A stretch of 64,000 nucleotides of DNA from Stichopus chloronotus (GCA_021234535.1 CM037843.1:14773677-14837676), one strand, 5' to 3'; positions 26,101-38,300 are shown, numbered from the stretch's first letter. The notes: a model not told the origin generated them from the sequence alone. Translations and numbers: made by a program.

Positions 26101-28874
26101 TTTTCCACTGCAGGCATTTCAAATCCCATGCCAATATCTTGTTCCTGACTCACGATGTTGCTGTTTGAAGAAGGACTTCCCTGGTCGAGAAAGATTTCCA
26201 GTTGCCTCAAAGTTACCAAAATACCATGTGACAAAGGTAAAATTATTGCAAGAAGTCTTTGCTTTTCTTTGGAATTAAAGCCCTCATGTAACCCTTGGAA
26301 TTTTGAAATTGGAGAAAATGTAGATTGGTATAGTGTACATAAATTTGCCTTAAAATATTGTGGAAACTGAGGTCACTATTGTAATGTTAACTTTAAGATA
26401 GTCAAGATCACAGTATAAAGAAATACAAAGGACATTCACGTTCTGTAGGATGACATCACATTAATTCTCCATTAAGCAGTACACAATTTTGGAATAAGCA
26501 TTTCTTTACATACATTCACAACTTCTGAACCAAATGCTACAGAGATACTGTATGGTTTTCACAATTAAAGAGAGAAAACTATTCCAAAGTTTCGGAAGAT
26601 CTCAATTTCCTTCTGTGGCCAATCCCTCTAAAGAAAAGTATTATAATATAAAGTGATAAAAAAGTGTACCAGATATGCTATTTTCTGTAGCTTCATGCAG
26701 GCCACTTTCTAATCTCAACATTTTATTCTTATTTCCAAACTGTTCATAAAGTAGCAACGAGATGAAATATACCTATATCAAGAGGTCATAGTCAAACCTG
26801 AATCAACAATACACAGAAAGTAGTAAAATTCCCTTAATATTTTATTCACATTTACAACTTAGAACAACTTAAGGCATTTATGCAGGATAACTACAACTAT
26901 GGCTACAGTACATTACAGTAAGTTTCTATTTGCAATTTGCAATAGAACTTTACAATAGAACAAATTACTCTTTAAACTATAATGATAAATCGTCTATGCA
27001 TACTTAAGCAAATCTTTTTTGTCTTTGCATTTACAGTACCTACTGTTGGAAATGAAGTTGTCTCCAGCTGAGCATCCTTCTGAGCAAGGTTGTTTGATTT
27101 GAATAAAGCCGATTAAAACTGTGATTCAAATCAGATTTTTCTTTAAAAAAATTATGGTTTAAATCCATTTATTTGATTTAAATAAATTTATTTGATTTAG
27201 AATCTCCGATGTAAATCATGACTTAAAAAAAAAAAAACAGCAACCCTGGTGCAGTGGTGGAGCGAGCAGTTTCTGTCAGAGGGGGGCAAAAATGGCTTTA
27301 AGGGGTACTGTTTTAATAGAAACACCCACTGCTCTTTGAAGATATTAGAGGGGTGGGCGGGTGAGTGCCCACATGACTAGAATTTGAAATCATATGGCAG
27401 AATTAACCAAGTGAAACCTACTTATTTTCCCAGATCGTTTGGATGGTGCAATTAAAAGCCCTACCAAACTTTTTGAGACGAAATTTCAACGTTTTTACTT
27501 TTTCCCTAGGCACGCAATGACTTTAAAGTTAAATACTTTGCTCTGTGTTGGACCAGTCAAGTGCATAGCAGACAGTATTTACAGTAAGTCACACATCTGA
27601 GCTTGGTACTAACAAACAATGGTGCAATTTACACAATACATAGAAGAGTGAGGATCGATATTTCATAAAACGTATGGAAATCCTCCCCCCCGCCCCCTTT
27701 AATGCACACCATATCTCAATCTTAGCATATGTCTCATTTGGAAGATGGGTTTCTCAATATGTAGCAATACAGGAAGTCTGTGATACATATGTCACACAGA
27801 CACAACTACTTAAGTATCTTAATTGTATTTCTTTCTAACCATGAAGGCTTGCATGTCTTACAGAGGAACATTATGATAAGTGATGGGACCTGAATGTCCA
27901 CAACATTCTAAAATAAAATCTCCAATAAAAACAGTTTTAGGTTTGTTTTATCTTTTTTCTCACTAGCACTGTCAAATTTCAAGGTTAAATAAGCAACAAG
28001 GAGTGAACAACCAAGACTTCTCACAGTAATTTGCCAGTGTTACTGTGGGCATTTTGTAAACTTGAGGCAACTGGAAATCTTTCTTGACCAGAAAAGCTTT
28101 CTTCAAACAGTGTGAGCAGCTTAAGTTGTGAACAAGATATTGGGATTTAACGCCCTGCAAGGGCAAGTGACAAATTATTCTTTGACTTCAAAACCCCCTT
28201 CCCGGTCAGTGGAATATTCCTTTAAGATTTTTTCTCAACGATGTGGGTAGGCCTACACGTTTGCACTTAAAATACTAACCACACACGAAACACTCTATGA
28301 TGCGACAGTTGTGCTGACCAAATTAGGGCTGCATATGAAGGAAACGGTTCCCCCGTACTACCATAAAAAAAACCCTTTATAAAAGAAGCAGTCTCCACGG
28401 AGCATGCGAGGCTGACAAACCACCATCTCTCCATCGATAATTGTCCCAACGTAAATGATCTGTTTGGTAACACAGATGGTGCAAAATACGATATCCCTGC
28501 CAAAGTTCAATCACACGCTTCTAAATAACAAATTCGAAGTCAAACTGATGTATGAAAATCAAGAGTTGACCTACCAACTTGAACTTCTGGGATCTCTGCT
28601 TGATACTCCGAACCGATACGCATACCTGGCTCTGAAAATGGAGTAAAATAGTCACATTAGCACAATTGCACACATGTAAGCCAAAAGATGTAACGTTTGG
28701 TACACTTCAGCTGAGGCAAACAGAGGATGAAGGGAAAGAGATCTTACCACTCTCCTCGTCTGAGCTACTTCCACTTTCTTCACTGGGCCGACCATTCGAA
28801 CTATTCGCTCCGGATGCAGTACCGTTCGAACGATGATTCTGCTCCGAGCCATTGTTTTTGTCGACAACCACCAT
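13928..28874 (-). CDS. rcor: CoREST / REST corepressor, complete 12-exon gene, 549 aa
   Basis: RCOR is the scaffold that joins LSD1/KDM1A and HDAC1/2 to chromatin and represses transcription in the nucleus. Twelve exons with matching GT-AG sites and compatible phases sum to 1650 nt. Domain order: acidic Ser-rich N-terminus (1-45); ELM2 from about 46, with an LVWSP-type motif and the stretch around [18 protein letters not shown] (110-127); SANT1 starting [13 protein letters not shown] (136-about 190); Cys4 GATA-like finger (C236, C239, C255, C258); LSD1-binding linker with KPPKGM (292-297); SANT2 starting [21 protein letters not shown] (363 on); Pro-rich tail (434-549). Vertebrate RCOR1 is about 480 aa and lacks the finger and the long tail. 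The start is the first ATG of exon 1, giving MVVVDKNNG. Repeats sit in the introns; none interrupts an exon. Confidence 0.95.
14882..15015 (-). CDS. rcor: RCOR coding exon 11 (Pro/Ser tail)
   Basis: A 134-nt exon encoding a Pro/Ser/Thr-rich stretch ending PSIIPPQS. The acceptor is a tandem NAGNAG (CCAGCAG), so Gln434 may be included or skipped. The donor is AG|GTAAGG. Confidence 0.85.
15615..15790 (-). CDS. rcor: RCOR coding exon 10 (SANT2)
   Basis: A 176-nt exon encoding [20 protein letters not shown] and on through [18 protein letters not shown], the rest of SANT2, which binds DNA in the family. The acceptor is CCTCAG and the donor is GAG|GTGAGC. Confidence 0.96.
16166..16298 (-). CDS. rcor: RCOR coding exon 9 (linker end and SANT2 start)
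   Basis: A 133-nt exon encoding residues 331-374 and ending in [13 protein letters not shown], the first helix of SANT2. The acceptor is CATCAG and the donor is G|GTAATT. The preceding glutamine-rich helix continues the linker coiled coil. Confidence 0.93.
17591..17792 (-). CDS. rcor: RCOR coding exon 8 (LSD1-binding linker)
   Basis: A 202-nt exon encoding residues 263-330. It includes [19 protein letters not shown], equivalent to the KPPKGM segment of vertebrate CoREST, followed by the helix that packs along the LSD1 tower. The donor is CAG|GTAAGA. Confidence 0.95.
18378..18493 (-). CDS. rcor: RCOR coding exon 7 (GATA-like Cys4 finger)
   Basis: A 116-nt exon encoding residues 225-262 with C-S-N-C at 236-239 and C-N-P-C at 255-258, then YSYWR. 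The C-x-N-C ... C-N-x-C pattern matches GATA-type zinc fingers; the loop is 15 residues rather than the classical 17-18. Cys-x2-Cys-x-x-Tyr-Trp also resembles the GATA-like finger of MTA proteins. The acceptor is ACTTAG and the donor is AG|GTAGGT. It lies between SANT1 and the LSD1-binding linker. Confidence 0.85.
19182..19248 (-). CDS. rcor: RCOR coding exon 6 (acidic linker)
   Basis: A 67-nt exon encoding an acidic linker, [20 protein letters not shown]. The acceptor is CTCACAG and the donor is AAG|GTCAGT. Its sequence is not diagnostic, but phase continuity between exons 5 and 7 supports it. It could be skipped without restoring frame (67 is not a multiple of 3). Confidence 0.75.
19249..22118 (-). 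other. RCOR intron 5
   Basis: A 2.9-kb intron with a 19-base G run near 20422-20440. A 125-codon plus-strand frame (20513-20890) has no recognisable domain and is antisense; I regard it as chance. No further exon was recognised. Confidence 0.6.
22119..22240 (-). CDS. rcor: RCOR coding exon 5 (SANT1 end)
   Basis: A 122-nt exon encoding [20 protein letters not shown] and on to the [10 protein letters not shown] region. It completes SANT1 and enters the linker. The donor is GG|GTAAAT. Confidence 0.95.
22595..22809 (-). CDS. rcor: RCOR coding exon 4 (ELM2 end and SANT1 start)
   Basis: A 215-nt exon encoding residues 90-161. It runs from [20 protein letters not shown] through the near-invariant [18 protein letters not shown] to [20 protein letters not shown], the first SANT helices. 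The acceptor is TTTGCAG and the donor is ATG|GTGAGA. This is the most conserved exon of the gene. Confidence 0.97.
22810..25714 (-). other. RCOR intron 3
   Basis: A 2.9-kb intron unusually rich in TACAGTA/TACTGTA motifs. It holds one copy of the hairpin-(GT)n repeat family at about 25010-25340. No additional exon was recognised. Confidence 0.7.
25010..25340 (-). repeat. Hairpin-(GT)n repeat family, copy in RCOR intron 3
   Basis: On the minus strand it starts with a hairpin (25312-25340, arms GATTCCTTGCC and GGCAAGAAATC), then TATGCGAT, a (TG)n/(TATG) tract (about 25260-25294) and about two decayed monomers. Those contain TTGAGATATCGTG-type text near 25230 and a degraded AGGTCA pair near 25117. 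It is oriented in the sense of RCOR. Confidence 0.65.
25715..25798 (-). CDS. rcor: RCOR coding exon 3 (ELM2)
   Basis: An 84-nt exon encoding [20 protein letters not shown] and on to HISDAK. The LVWSP block is the ELM2 signature seen as MLVWSP in vertebrate CoREST. The acceptor is TTTCCAG and the donor is T|GTAAGT; phases join to exons 2 and 4 without a break. Confidence 0.92.
25799..28574 (-). other. RCOR intron 2
   Basis: A 2.8-kb intron. It contains the GATTTAAATC-type AT-rich repeat at 27090-27230 and, at 27252, a CAGTGGTGGAGC sequence resembling a hAT left terminus without a visible right end. No other exon candidate was found. Confidence 0.7.
27090..27230. repeat. AT-rich GATTTAAAT repeat
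   Basis: Overlapping variants of TTGATTTAAAT and its complement recur (for example TTTATTTGATTTAAATAAAT near 27165-27190), ending in an A run at 27225-27237. The inverted units can fold back on themselves. The segment lies in RCOR intron 2. Confidence 0.55.
28575..28631 (-). CDS. rcor: RCOR coding exon 2 (start of ELM2)
   Basis: A 57-nt exon encoding [19 protein letters not shown]. This matches the conserved MR(V/I)G..YQA.IP start of the CoREST ELM2 region. The acceptor is TTTTCAG and the donor is G|GTAGGT. Intron 1 is only 116 bp. Confidence 0.92.
28748..28874 (-). CDS. rcor: RCOR coding exon 1
   Basis: Encodes residues 1-42 plus one base, rich in Ser, Asn and acidic residues and ending SSSDEES. 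The donor is G|GTAAGA. No signal or domain is present; this is the disordered N-terminus that precedes ELM2 in the family. Confidence 0.9.
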
Positions 28875-29300
28875 TTTCAGAGACAAAAGTAAAACTAAAT
28901 CCTATTGAGATGAAACAGATACGATTCCAATCACTAAGATGGTGTTAAAAGCACACTGAGGTAGGGATGTAACTTGAAGTGTCTCTCTCAGCTTTTGTTC
29001 CTTGTAAAATACTCACTACACTCACACGTAGTATACGTACTGATACATTGAAAATTATTCGAATGTGCAAAATGCGAACGTACGTACGTATACCACCACT
29101 ATACTTACACGTACACGCACTGAGGCTAAGTAAGCAATAACACGTACTACTTTACAGGCAGTGTTGAGTACACTTGTCACAGTGCTCCCTTTAGCGCAGG
29201 TTCTGTCTACTGCATGCAGTCTTGTATATATACAACAAGAGCTTGTATCTTCCTTGTGGAGCCGGCGTTCAACGCTGTATTAATCCGCAAGGATGACTTT
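28875..29300 (-). promoter_or_regulatory. Probable RCOR 5' UTR and promoter region
   Basis: This is the DNA immediately upstream of the RCOR start codon. A TATA-like stretch (TGTATATATAC, about 29222-29232) reads the same on both strands. No firm promoter element or upstream exon could be defined, so the call rests on position. Confidence 0.3.
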
Positions 29301-30994
29301 ATCACTAAAAATGCCAGAAATGTAGATGATTTTCGTGCTTTTTCTTCCGAAATACTATCTGTGATAAAATTTCCATAATTCAAGGTAAAGTCAGGTTATC
29401 AGAGAAATTTCGAAACGAACTATTTTGCTAAGCGTAGATAGCCCTTCACAAAGGGAAACTATCTCGAAACGTAGCGCACAATCGAACGGGGTACAGATGT
29501 TCCATCGTCTTATAATATGGGTTTGCTCTTTAAAAAAGTCATTACTGTTTGTATAGTATTTTAATCCAGAATAAATTTCAAATGACTTGACTACTTTTTA
29601 TTCTGAATATATGTACAATTCGTGTACCTAAAACATGCAAACTTAAAATTATGAAGGGATATAACACCCGCTAGTACACGTGAATTGGTTCCCGTGAATA
29701 CGGGATTCCATATACTTATATAAGCGGTAGTAGGAAGATTAAAGTTCTCGGCAAAATCGCCTGCTTGATCTAACTCACTCGGTTTGGATTGTGACAAAGT
29801 CATTAGGGTCATTTAGTAACTTCCGGTTCCTTAGTTTATGTCTCTAGCTCTAGAACAATGATGTCACAAGACCCGAATTGAACTCAGTCTAGTTCTGTTC
29901 AACCAGGAGGTTTTACCTCCTTGGTTCAACTTAGTTCTATAGCTCTACGAGACTGGAGATCTAAACATGACCAGGATCACATGGAGTGAAAGCTGGGGAT
30001 GCGTGGTTAACAAATTAACAAATGTCAAAGGCCGTAGGTAAGATAACTGAGTATCTACGATGTTACAAAAATGTTGGAAAATGGGACAATAAGTCTGCGT
30101 TACCACTGGAAATTGTCTCATATGGGAGTGGACTCATGCACTTACCCTTGCACTGGGGACCCTGCATGGCCACTCATTCTCTCACTTTGCCACATTGCCC
30201 TGTTATTGTATTGTCTTGATATGGACCCTAAAGCACCACATCATGATATAAATCCACGATTCACTTTGTCCTCGTGAAGTAGTACCTTCTAGACAAAACA
30301 TAATCCTGTCCTCGATTCCTTCCTCTCTTTTCCTCCTACTTCCCATTCTTTCTCTTTTAATTTTTGTTGCCTTAATTTTTCTCTCATTCTTTTTTTTGAG
30401 GGGGAGCACCGCCCCGATCGTCCCCCTGGCTACGCCCCTGAGCAAGAGTGATCACTGCATGTAGTCACTCTTTTTTTATTATCACTCCTTTACATTTAGA
30501 AAGTACGTATAAACGAAACCACTGATATAACACCGGTGCAGGTCTAGATATACATATATCACTGCAGTTTGACCCACGAATAAGTATTAAATTCGAAACC
30601 CCAAATCCGCGATTATTATCGTTATAGTAGCCATATTCAACACTGTCATTTGGAAGTCAGTTCATGCATATAGGAGTTTCGGCCTTCTATTTCTGCCCTT
30701 GTTTTACCGCTCAAGGTAGACAAATCATGTCTTTTTTAACAAAATATGATCTTGATCTGATTGGGGAAGAAATCAGACATCCAATTACCACTTACTTAAA
30801 TCCAGGATCCGTCCTTTGAAGAAAGTTGGCCAAAATTACTGTATTAATACCTATATCTCCCATAGGAAATTGGGCGCTTGTATGTAAATCTTTCAAACAG
30901 TTTATACTCTGTTAGCAAGGTTAATTCATGCTTGAGTGACTTACCATTTTGCTTTTTTCTTACATTCAAAGAACTGTGAAAAGCTTTTAAACTA
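29301..30994. other. Intergenic DNA with small repeat remnants
   Basis: No gene was recognised. A short hairpin lies at 29897-29930. A CT-rich segment ends in GGCTACGCCCCTG at about 30423-30435, which looks like the right end of a small DNA transposon whose left end I cannot pair. Confidence 0.45.
29897..29930. repeat. Short hairpin
   Basis: Arms GTTCAACCAGGAGGT and ACCTCCTTGGTTCAAC around a 3-base loop pair almost completely. Weaker complementarity continues a few bases outward. Probably a transposon relic. Confidence 0.5.
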
Positions 30995-31198
30995 CAATCT
31001 TGGACAAAATACCTTGGGACACCCCCGTTCCCCATTTCAATGTTGGCTATAGGATTGCTGTTCAAAGGGTACATTCACTTCTATACCGCAACATATTGGA
31101 AAGGGGGGCGGGGGTTTCACGTTATCCTTTCACCTAAAATTCAGTATTATATTTGCAACGTATGACAAAGTGTCCCAACAATTTTGTCCAAGACTGTA
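30993..31198. mobile_element. Tc1/mariner-type MITE
   Basis: The left end is CAATCTTGGACAAAAT and the right end is the reverse complement of CAGTCTTGGACAAAAT. Both ends continue to TTGGGACAC inside. The element (30995-31196, 202 bp) is flanked by TA on both sides, the target duplication of Tc1/mariner. Weaker complementarity extends further inward (CACCCCCGTTCCCC against GGGGGGCGGGGG), leaving almost no unique core. Confidence 0.75.
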
Positions 31199-31340
31199 GA
31201 TCATTTAGACAGAGGGGAGATGAATATACTTTTTAAAAGCACATCTCTTTTTATGTAAAATGTTCTGCCCTGCCTTGACTATCCATAATTTGCTTCAATG
31301 TTTCCTTCAAATAATGATTAGTGCAACTTGCTTAAAATCC

Positions 31341-32362
31341 CAGGCCCGTAGCCAAGGGGGAGGGTCGGAGCATACGAACGACCCACCCCAACTTAAGGGA
31401 GGTCCATTTTTCCAGCCCTGTGTTTGAAGGGTCAGCAATGAAATACTTTTTATCTTGACATATTGAGGCCGAATTTCCCTTCACTTTGAGCAGGAAGATA
31501 AAACCTTTCCACTTATGTCATAAAATGTATACAGGCCCAAACTGACCACAATATCTCATCACTACATAGGCTACATATACTATTTAATATCATAATAAGC
31601 TAAAAAACTGGCATGCATGGTTATGTCATTGTGGCCGTGGATATCATTGAACTAGATACAATATAACGCCCGGGGCACACGGCTGTCATCCCTCAAGGCG
31701 CGTAGCCAAGGAGGGGGCGAAGGAGGCGACTGTCCTTCCTCCCTGGCCATACTGTGCTATTTTTTAGGACTTAGCCAGAAATACCCAGGCATAGGAATAG
31801 CCAGATCAAGGAGGGCGAATAGGGCGACCGGCCTTGATCTCATTTTCGCTTCTTCTTTTTTTGTGCAATATCGCTGAATAGTAATTCCCTCAATTTGTGC
31901 GGCAGGTCTAGCATGTTTTATAGATGTGCATTCTCGGCCCATTTTTATTTGATGCTCTGACCCAAACTAATGATAGTGCTATGCAGTGATGTCGCCAAGG
32001 CAGGGGTGGAATGCAGGGTTAGGAGCATGTATGTATGCATGTAAAACACCTAGGAAGGGCCGTTTCCTACTATCTGAGTGGTTTATCGGGCCAAACGTTT
32101 CTTTGAATGCTCATCTCGGCATTTTTCACAGACTAATTGTTTTCTCAGTAATTGAGAAACTGTAAACATGAGATCTATATTTCAAGGCTGGGTTCATGCA
32201 GCTGAAAAGACTTAGGAAGGGCTGTTTCCGGCCATCGGGGGGGGGGGGTGGTAAAACTCAAAATTTTCTCGTACGTTCAGCGCCAACTGATGGTGGCGCT
32301 CCGCTTAGATAGTCTTCAATGAGTTCGCACCCGCCTTTTCGTATTCCTGGCTAGGCTCCTAT
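31341..32362. repeat. Cluster of dispersed repeat ends and fragments
   Basis: CAGGCCCGTAGCCAAGG at 31341 and GCGCGTAGCCAAGGAGG at about 31698 resemble left ends. CCTGGCTAGGCTCC at about 32346-32359 resembles the matching inverted right end. Inside, 32150-32320 is homologous to the fragments at 5935-6600. The most likely reading is a small DNA transposon of about 660 bp (31697-32362) beside the fragment of another, but no target duplication was confirmed. Confidence 0.45.
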
Positions 32363-35300
32363 ATCCCTCGCACTGATCCACACTCATTATGACATAACTG
32401 TAGACCTTGGTGAAGATTTATATCAAAACCAGTATAATCTGAAAGCCAGACTGTCTGACAGTACATGTAGGTTATTCTACTAGCAGATTACATGTATGAT
32501 TTTTTTTTCTCAAAAGTGGTGCACTGTATGGAATTCCTGGGGAAAAAGGACTTCTGTTGTGTTCAAAAGTCCTCTAAAGTGCTCCAGATTGCAGATCTGC
32601 ATGAGATTTCAAAATTTTCCGGGAAGCATGCCCCGGACCCCTAGCAACTGCATACTCACGGCACACGCCAGCCGCTTCCGTATTTGGGAAAAGGTCCAAA
32701 TCTTGGAAAAAAAAGACCCACCCCTCCACATGGGCTGGCATTCAGTCTCTGAATCCTTGCCTAGATTAACACTCCCATGACAAGAGAAGTAAAGTCTACG
32801 TGTACTGAAATTCTAAATTTCTGAAAATAGCTCACTAGGAAATAAAATATCAATTTCTCTTTAAATTAGGAACAAAATCACACAATAATTCATCCAATGA
32901 ATCATTATAGTGTCAGAAATTTTTTAATATGAAAACTGGGAAAGATTTGGTTCATATTTACGGCACGAAAATATGCGATCTAACTGACAACTTTTCAGTG
33001 GCAGTAGCCCTGTTTTGGTCGACTATACGTTCTGTATGTTTGGAGTGAGATATTAGACTGTTGATAGGCAATAAAGATTCACATTTAAGAACAGTCTCAA
33101 CTACAGCTTCACAAAATTAAGGGGCTTTTTTATGCCAATCGAAAAGAATCTTACATAATTAGATAAGGAATGTCCTAAACACATAAAATTCCATTGAGAT
33201 AAATGTTGTGACGAAACTGCCGCATGCCTGACAGGCTTTGGAAAGTGACGGTTATAGTTCATTATGATGTTTTGAAGTTAACGATGAAATCGATAATTGA
33301 GAAGGGAGTCTCCAGGGCCTAGCGATTTTTTCACATATTGCCATTTAGGAAAGGAACTTAAATCAAGCGCATATCCAGGATTTAAAGCAGGGGGTTGGCG
33401 ACTATCTATAAGCAGAACGCCATATCAGTTGGTGTGGATCGTACAAGAAAATGTTGGACTTTACAGGATCATACATCATGGATGAGTTTGATCTGAGGAG
33501 GAAAGCTATCCGGATAGAAATTCCAAGATGATATGTGTAAGCTGTTTATATGCATGGTTACTCATGAACTCAGTTCGAATCAAATACGCCTCGTAGGATT
33601 TTTACGTTACTTGCTGAATATATGGCCCCCGGCAACTTTTAGTTTACTTGTCGAAGTTTCTGGAGACTGGTTCTTCACTGCAACAAGCCTGAGAAGCTCC
33701 GTCTTTTTAACATTTTATTTCAGTTTTGTCATAAGTAATTCAGAACACATGATCTCACAAATGAACTTTTGGTAACCACCGAAATGCATCTTCCCCAACT
33801 TTGATTGGGTTTAAAAACTTGCGTGCATGGCGCTCCAGTGGTATATAGCGGAGTGTCACCAGAATACGGGTGAAAACTTACACTAGGACGGACCAAATCT
33901 CCCAAATGGGCAGCCTAACAGTGTAAATCTCGAAAAAAGAACTGGCCCACTGAAAGTCCCTTAGTCAATGGAATACCAAAGGGTGAGTTTCGAATTTTCT
34001 GGAGGAAACATATAATATAAATGCTGCTTTGAATATCGCTTTCATGTAACTTCTAAATAAATTAAAGGTGCTCAGTGTTCCAGATTCACCAATATCTTCG
34101 TATGCTAGTACTTTCTTCGTCCCAACCGATGATACTGCAGGTAGATCGAGTGACAAGATGGAGATTTCTTTTTTTTTCTTCTACAGCAGTGCCATTCCCA
34201 ACACCTGAAAGGCAACCGCTCCCGAGGGGGGGGGGGGGGCTTTTAGTAATCTGAGGGGGGTAAACGCTAGGAAGTTTGGGACATTTGATGAAAAATACCA
34301 TAATACAATAATGAATTTAACAGTTTTCACTACAATCACTTTACAATTACTTTTCAATTGCGTTAATATTTTTCATTGCCAATTATAATTTGTAAGGGGG
34401 AGGGCCGGAAAACCCAGCGAACCCACTTGGTTGCACTCATGATTAACCAAGGGCTTTGACTGTTACATCCAAGTCATGTAATCTCCCCACATTAAATCCA
34501 GTCAATCATGATGTGATAATATTAACATGGATGTTGTGGTGAAGCTCTGCACTGTAATTGTCAGAGCATTCAGACAAAAGCCTACGTACTTTGCTGGGGG
34601 AGGGGGGTGGGGCAGTTTCCCAATGCCAGTCTGGTCGGTGAAGTGGGGCGTTGAGCTAAAAAAAAACTTGGGTTGGGACCCACTAGTCTACAGGTATGTC
34701 GATCTTGGTCTTAATTAGGCGAGAAGCAGTTTCGTTATTGACATTGGCGTCAGTTGTAAGTGACTGGTCGTTGCGACCCAAATTGAACTTGCTCATGGTA
34801 ACAGTGAGTTGTATTTTTTTAATCTCTTGTCTTATACAAGAATGAGATGTTGGAAACATTGTCTACCGTATAATTTGCTAGGTCATTAATACTTTCGGAT
34901 CGAAGGTGTTTTGTCCCACTATATATAGGTGCAGATTCAGTTTTACAGAGTAATATTTAAAACCTTTTTAAAGATCAGTCACTGATATAACATTCCTTGC
35001 CAAATGTACTACTTCTGCGGGATTGCCGTGACTACTGACTCAGTGAAGTTCACATTCATTAACAAATGAGCCTAGTACTGAAATGGTCTACTTGACTCAA
35101 GTCGATTCTCTCTTAGCTATCGCGTTTACAAGGTTGGAGGTTCGTCGACTTTACTCTGGCTGATACCTCAATGCGACCCTAAGCTGAATAACAACTTGAA
35201 AGAAAAAAAAAAACATGAAGAGGGGAGTTTAACTCATGATTTGTTCACAATTAGGCATTCCCATTACGACAAATTACAAAACTAAAATTCAGTCGTCTGC

Positions 35301-38300
35301 TATCGACATTTGCAAGAAAGACGTAACAAAATTAGGTCAAAGGCTTCACCGAACTTGCAGGAATCCAAAGGTAATCGCAATGACTATCACCGAAGCCATA
35401 TTCGCTCTGGAGAAAAAGATGCAAAATTACGCAGGATAAATGATTGATTCCAAATCTTACTTGTGATGGTATCAGGTAGCACACCACTATTTAAGTTTTA
35501 CCTATACACGCTATAAAATCCATATCTGAGTGTCCCTTACTGTGCACAATGTGCTTCATACTCAGGCACTCCCTACCTATTATGATACCCTATCATATTC
35601 AAATTTTCATTATGTCGACCACCCAAATTTTTAGCGAGAAGGAGTGAAATTTTTAGGTTGTGATTCCGCCATTCTGATAAGGCTGTGGGACCGAAATATT
35701 ACTGGTCGATACCGCCGATGTCCTAGAACAGTCTAGATCTCCTTCAATCGTCCTAACTTTAACATCAGCTGGTGCTCCTCAAACAAGATGATAAAAAGAG
35801 TAAGGACAGCTGAAAAGAAAAGAGATCACTGTGGTTTAGTTTAGGTAGTTTTCCGGTTAATGGTGAACCATTCCCTCGGCTTCACAATGGTATTTACTAT
35901 TCTGTGAACTAATTGGGTATTTCTCTTAGTATTAGTTGGTATAAAATTAGTATGCCCCCGCCTCCGGCCGTCTACGTGGAATTCGAAGCAATCGACATAG
36001 CATTGTGCAACCGAGATACTATGTCTGAAAGAGTTACCTCACGCACTCATTGATATCAGCGCCCTCACTATCATTCTGTACTAGCATTTGGTGCCAGCAC
36101 AACAAAATATGACAATATACCAATCGAACAATCGAGCTAGGATACATGAAATTTATTGCTCATCATATTATAATCATATTTATTGATAATCAAAGGGGGA
36201 ACGCATGTTACAAGAACATATTACTTTGTCAATGGAGTCTGAGATCTGAGTAAATACATGCAGGAAGAGTCCAACATATGAGTTATTATAGCATTATGAT
36301 TACCCATTTTTAAGAACTATGATCAGAATTCCTTTAGTTTAAAGCTGATGGATGAAGAGGAAAGACAGGTGGGGATTAGGCCAGTGAAGTCTACCTGTAA
36401 TTCTGTAAGAAAAAGAAAGTTAGTAACACACCGTGTATGAAACTTCTTTCTACTACTGTTCAGTGAAAAAAAAAATCGGAATTTCTTCTTAATATCTTTA
36501 TTTCATTATCTCGATAATTATCTCGATTTACACTATCTCGAAATAATAAGCGGAAATTCTAAGAGATTGAGTGGGAATCCCGATATTTCCAAACAATAAG
36601 TCTAAATTTTGAGATAATAGACTCTAGTCTAGACAGTTTCTTGTCCTCTCTTGGACGATCTCTCGGCCATCGTACCAACATTGTACTTCTTCAGCAAAGA
36701 TATAGCTTCGTCTTTGGATTGTAGTTAGCCAAAGAATCTTACACTAAGTATATAATCTTTATATACTTTCATAGCTAGCTATACGCTAGCCGACAACATT
36801 ACTATTACCGTATATCTGCATGGTACCGGTCTTACAGTTGAATGCCCAGTTACTTAACTTCAGGAGGATTACCTGCATGCCTGGTTGATCTGAAGACAGA
36901 AATTCCCCATTTTTATGCAGGTAGTGTTTTTCTTAAGTCCTTTTGAAAGTTTTATGTGTGAATCCTACATTGCTTTGCTGTTCGGAATATCTTTGTTATT
37001 ACTAAGTTAGGCCTAACTTGTGTTATGCTTGAGTAACTCACCTAGTCACCTGATACAATGTTGCAATGCAGTACACTGATGATAATGCTTGCTAAGTTGC
37101 TGTAACTTGTAAGTTACTTGAGTGTAATTATTAAGTGTAGCGTTAGGTCAAATACTCGGTGTTCAACCGTTACTCGTTAGCCAATACTTGGAAGTTATGG
37201 AATATGTACGTCACATACAAAATAGGTCGTTTGTGCTATAGTATAGGCTTAGATAATGAAGTACCAGTTGACATTTTAGTTTTGGAATAGCTTAGTTAAA
37301 CCAGACCCATGTTACAGGAACATAGGCCTAGTTGTCACACAGTTAGGCCCAGGACTGTTCAGCTCTTGTTGATAAGGTTAGCGAAAAATGGGGCTTGTTT
37401 TTTTGGGGGGGGGGTACTAAAAGAGGGGCCTATTTTATAAGCTAGTAGCGCCACCATATCTTTTTCTCTCGACTGGTAGCACTCCCCCATTCTTTTTTCA
37501 CCTCTTTTCCTCTCAGACATGCTTATATATCAAGTCCTTCTTTCAGCTTGTCATCATGAATTTTGACCTTGCTGTGGAAGAGAGGAGAGAAGTCCTGGAA
37601 GAAAAAACATTGTTAATAACAGGGTTCGAACCGGTATCGTCATTATAACACACTAACATTTGTTTTAATCAGAACATAGGTCTAATTGACTATGCTACGA
37701 AAGGATATGAAGGAATCCTAAGCTCAAATTATTACAAACCTACTCAGAAATTCATATCCAATTTACATATCATACATATTTACCCATAGCCACACCCAAA
37801 TTAGCATGGAACGTGAATAATCAGTGAATTAAATGCTTATTCGAAGCACTTTACTACATAAACGCTGACCTACTGAACCAACGTCGTACGAACGTCAAAC
37901 TTTGGAACAATGGGGTTCTTAAGCTAAAGTATTAAGCTACAATAATCATACTAATTGTATGGGAAAATGCATTGAGAATTTAGGAGGGTAATGGCATTTG
38001 AATAGCTACAGATGAAGGTTACATATTAAGGAGTAAGAAACAAAAGGCAACAATTCCCCCCGTCACATGGGATAGGCTTCTAATGGGGAAGGATTTGATA
38101 GACATCAAAGGCTACACACTTTGACAAGCGTTGTAGACCGTAGAGCGCTGGCCTTCATACCTATACACTGTCCTCCATGTTTATTTTTGTAGACCTTTTA
38201 TTAAGGATGGCCATTTTATTGGAGTTTTTTACTGTAGCACGAGCTGCCCTTGCTTGCATCAGACATTGTGGATAAATTGAATAAATAAAACAGTTCTTTC

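Noticed and set aside
27252..27290. CAGTGGTGGAGC, a possible hAT left end in RCOR intron 2
   Set aside because: No matching right end or 8-bp duplication found.
30290..30435. CT-rich segment ending GGCTACGCCCCTG, a possible transposon right end
   Set aside because: No pairing left end upstream; cannot be bounded.
37621..37641. GGTTCGAACC, a tRNA B-box-like word
   Set aside because: The surrounding bases do not fold into acceptor, D or anticodon arms on either strand.
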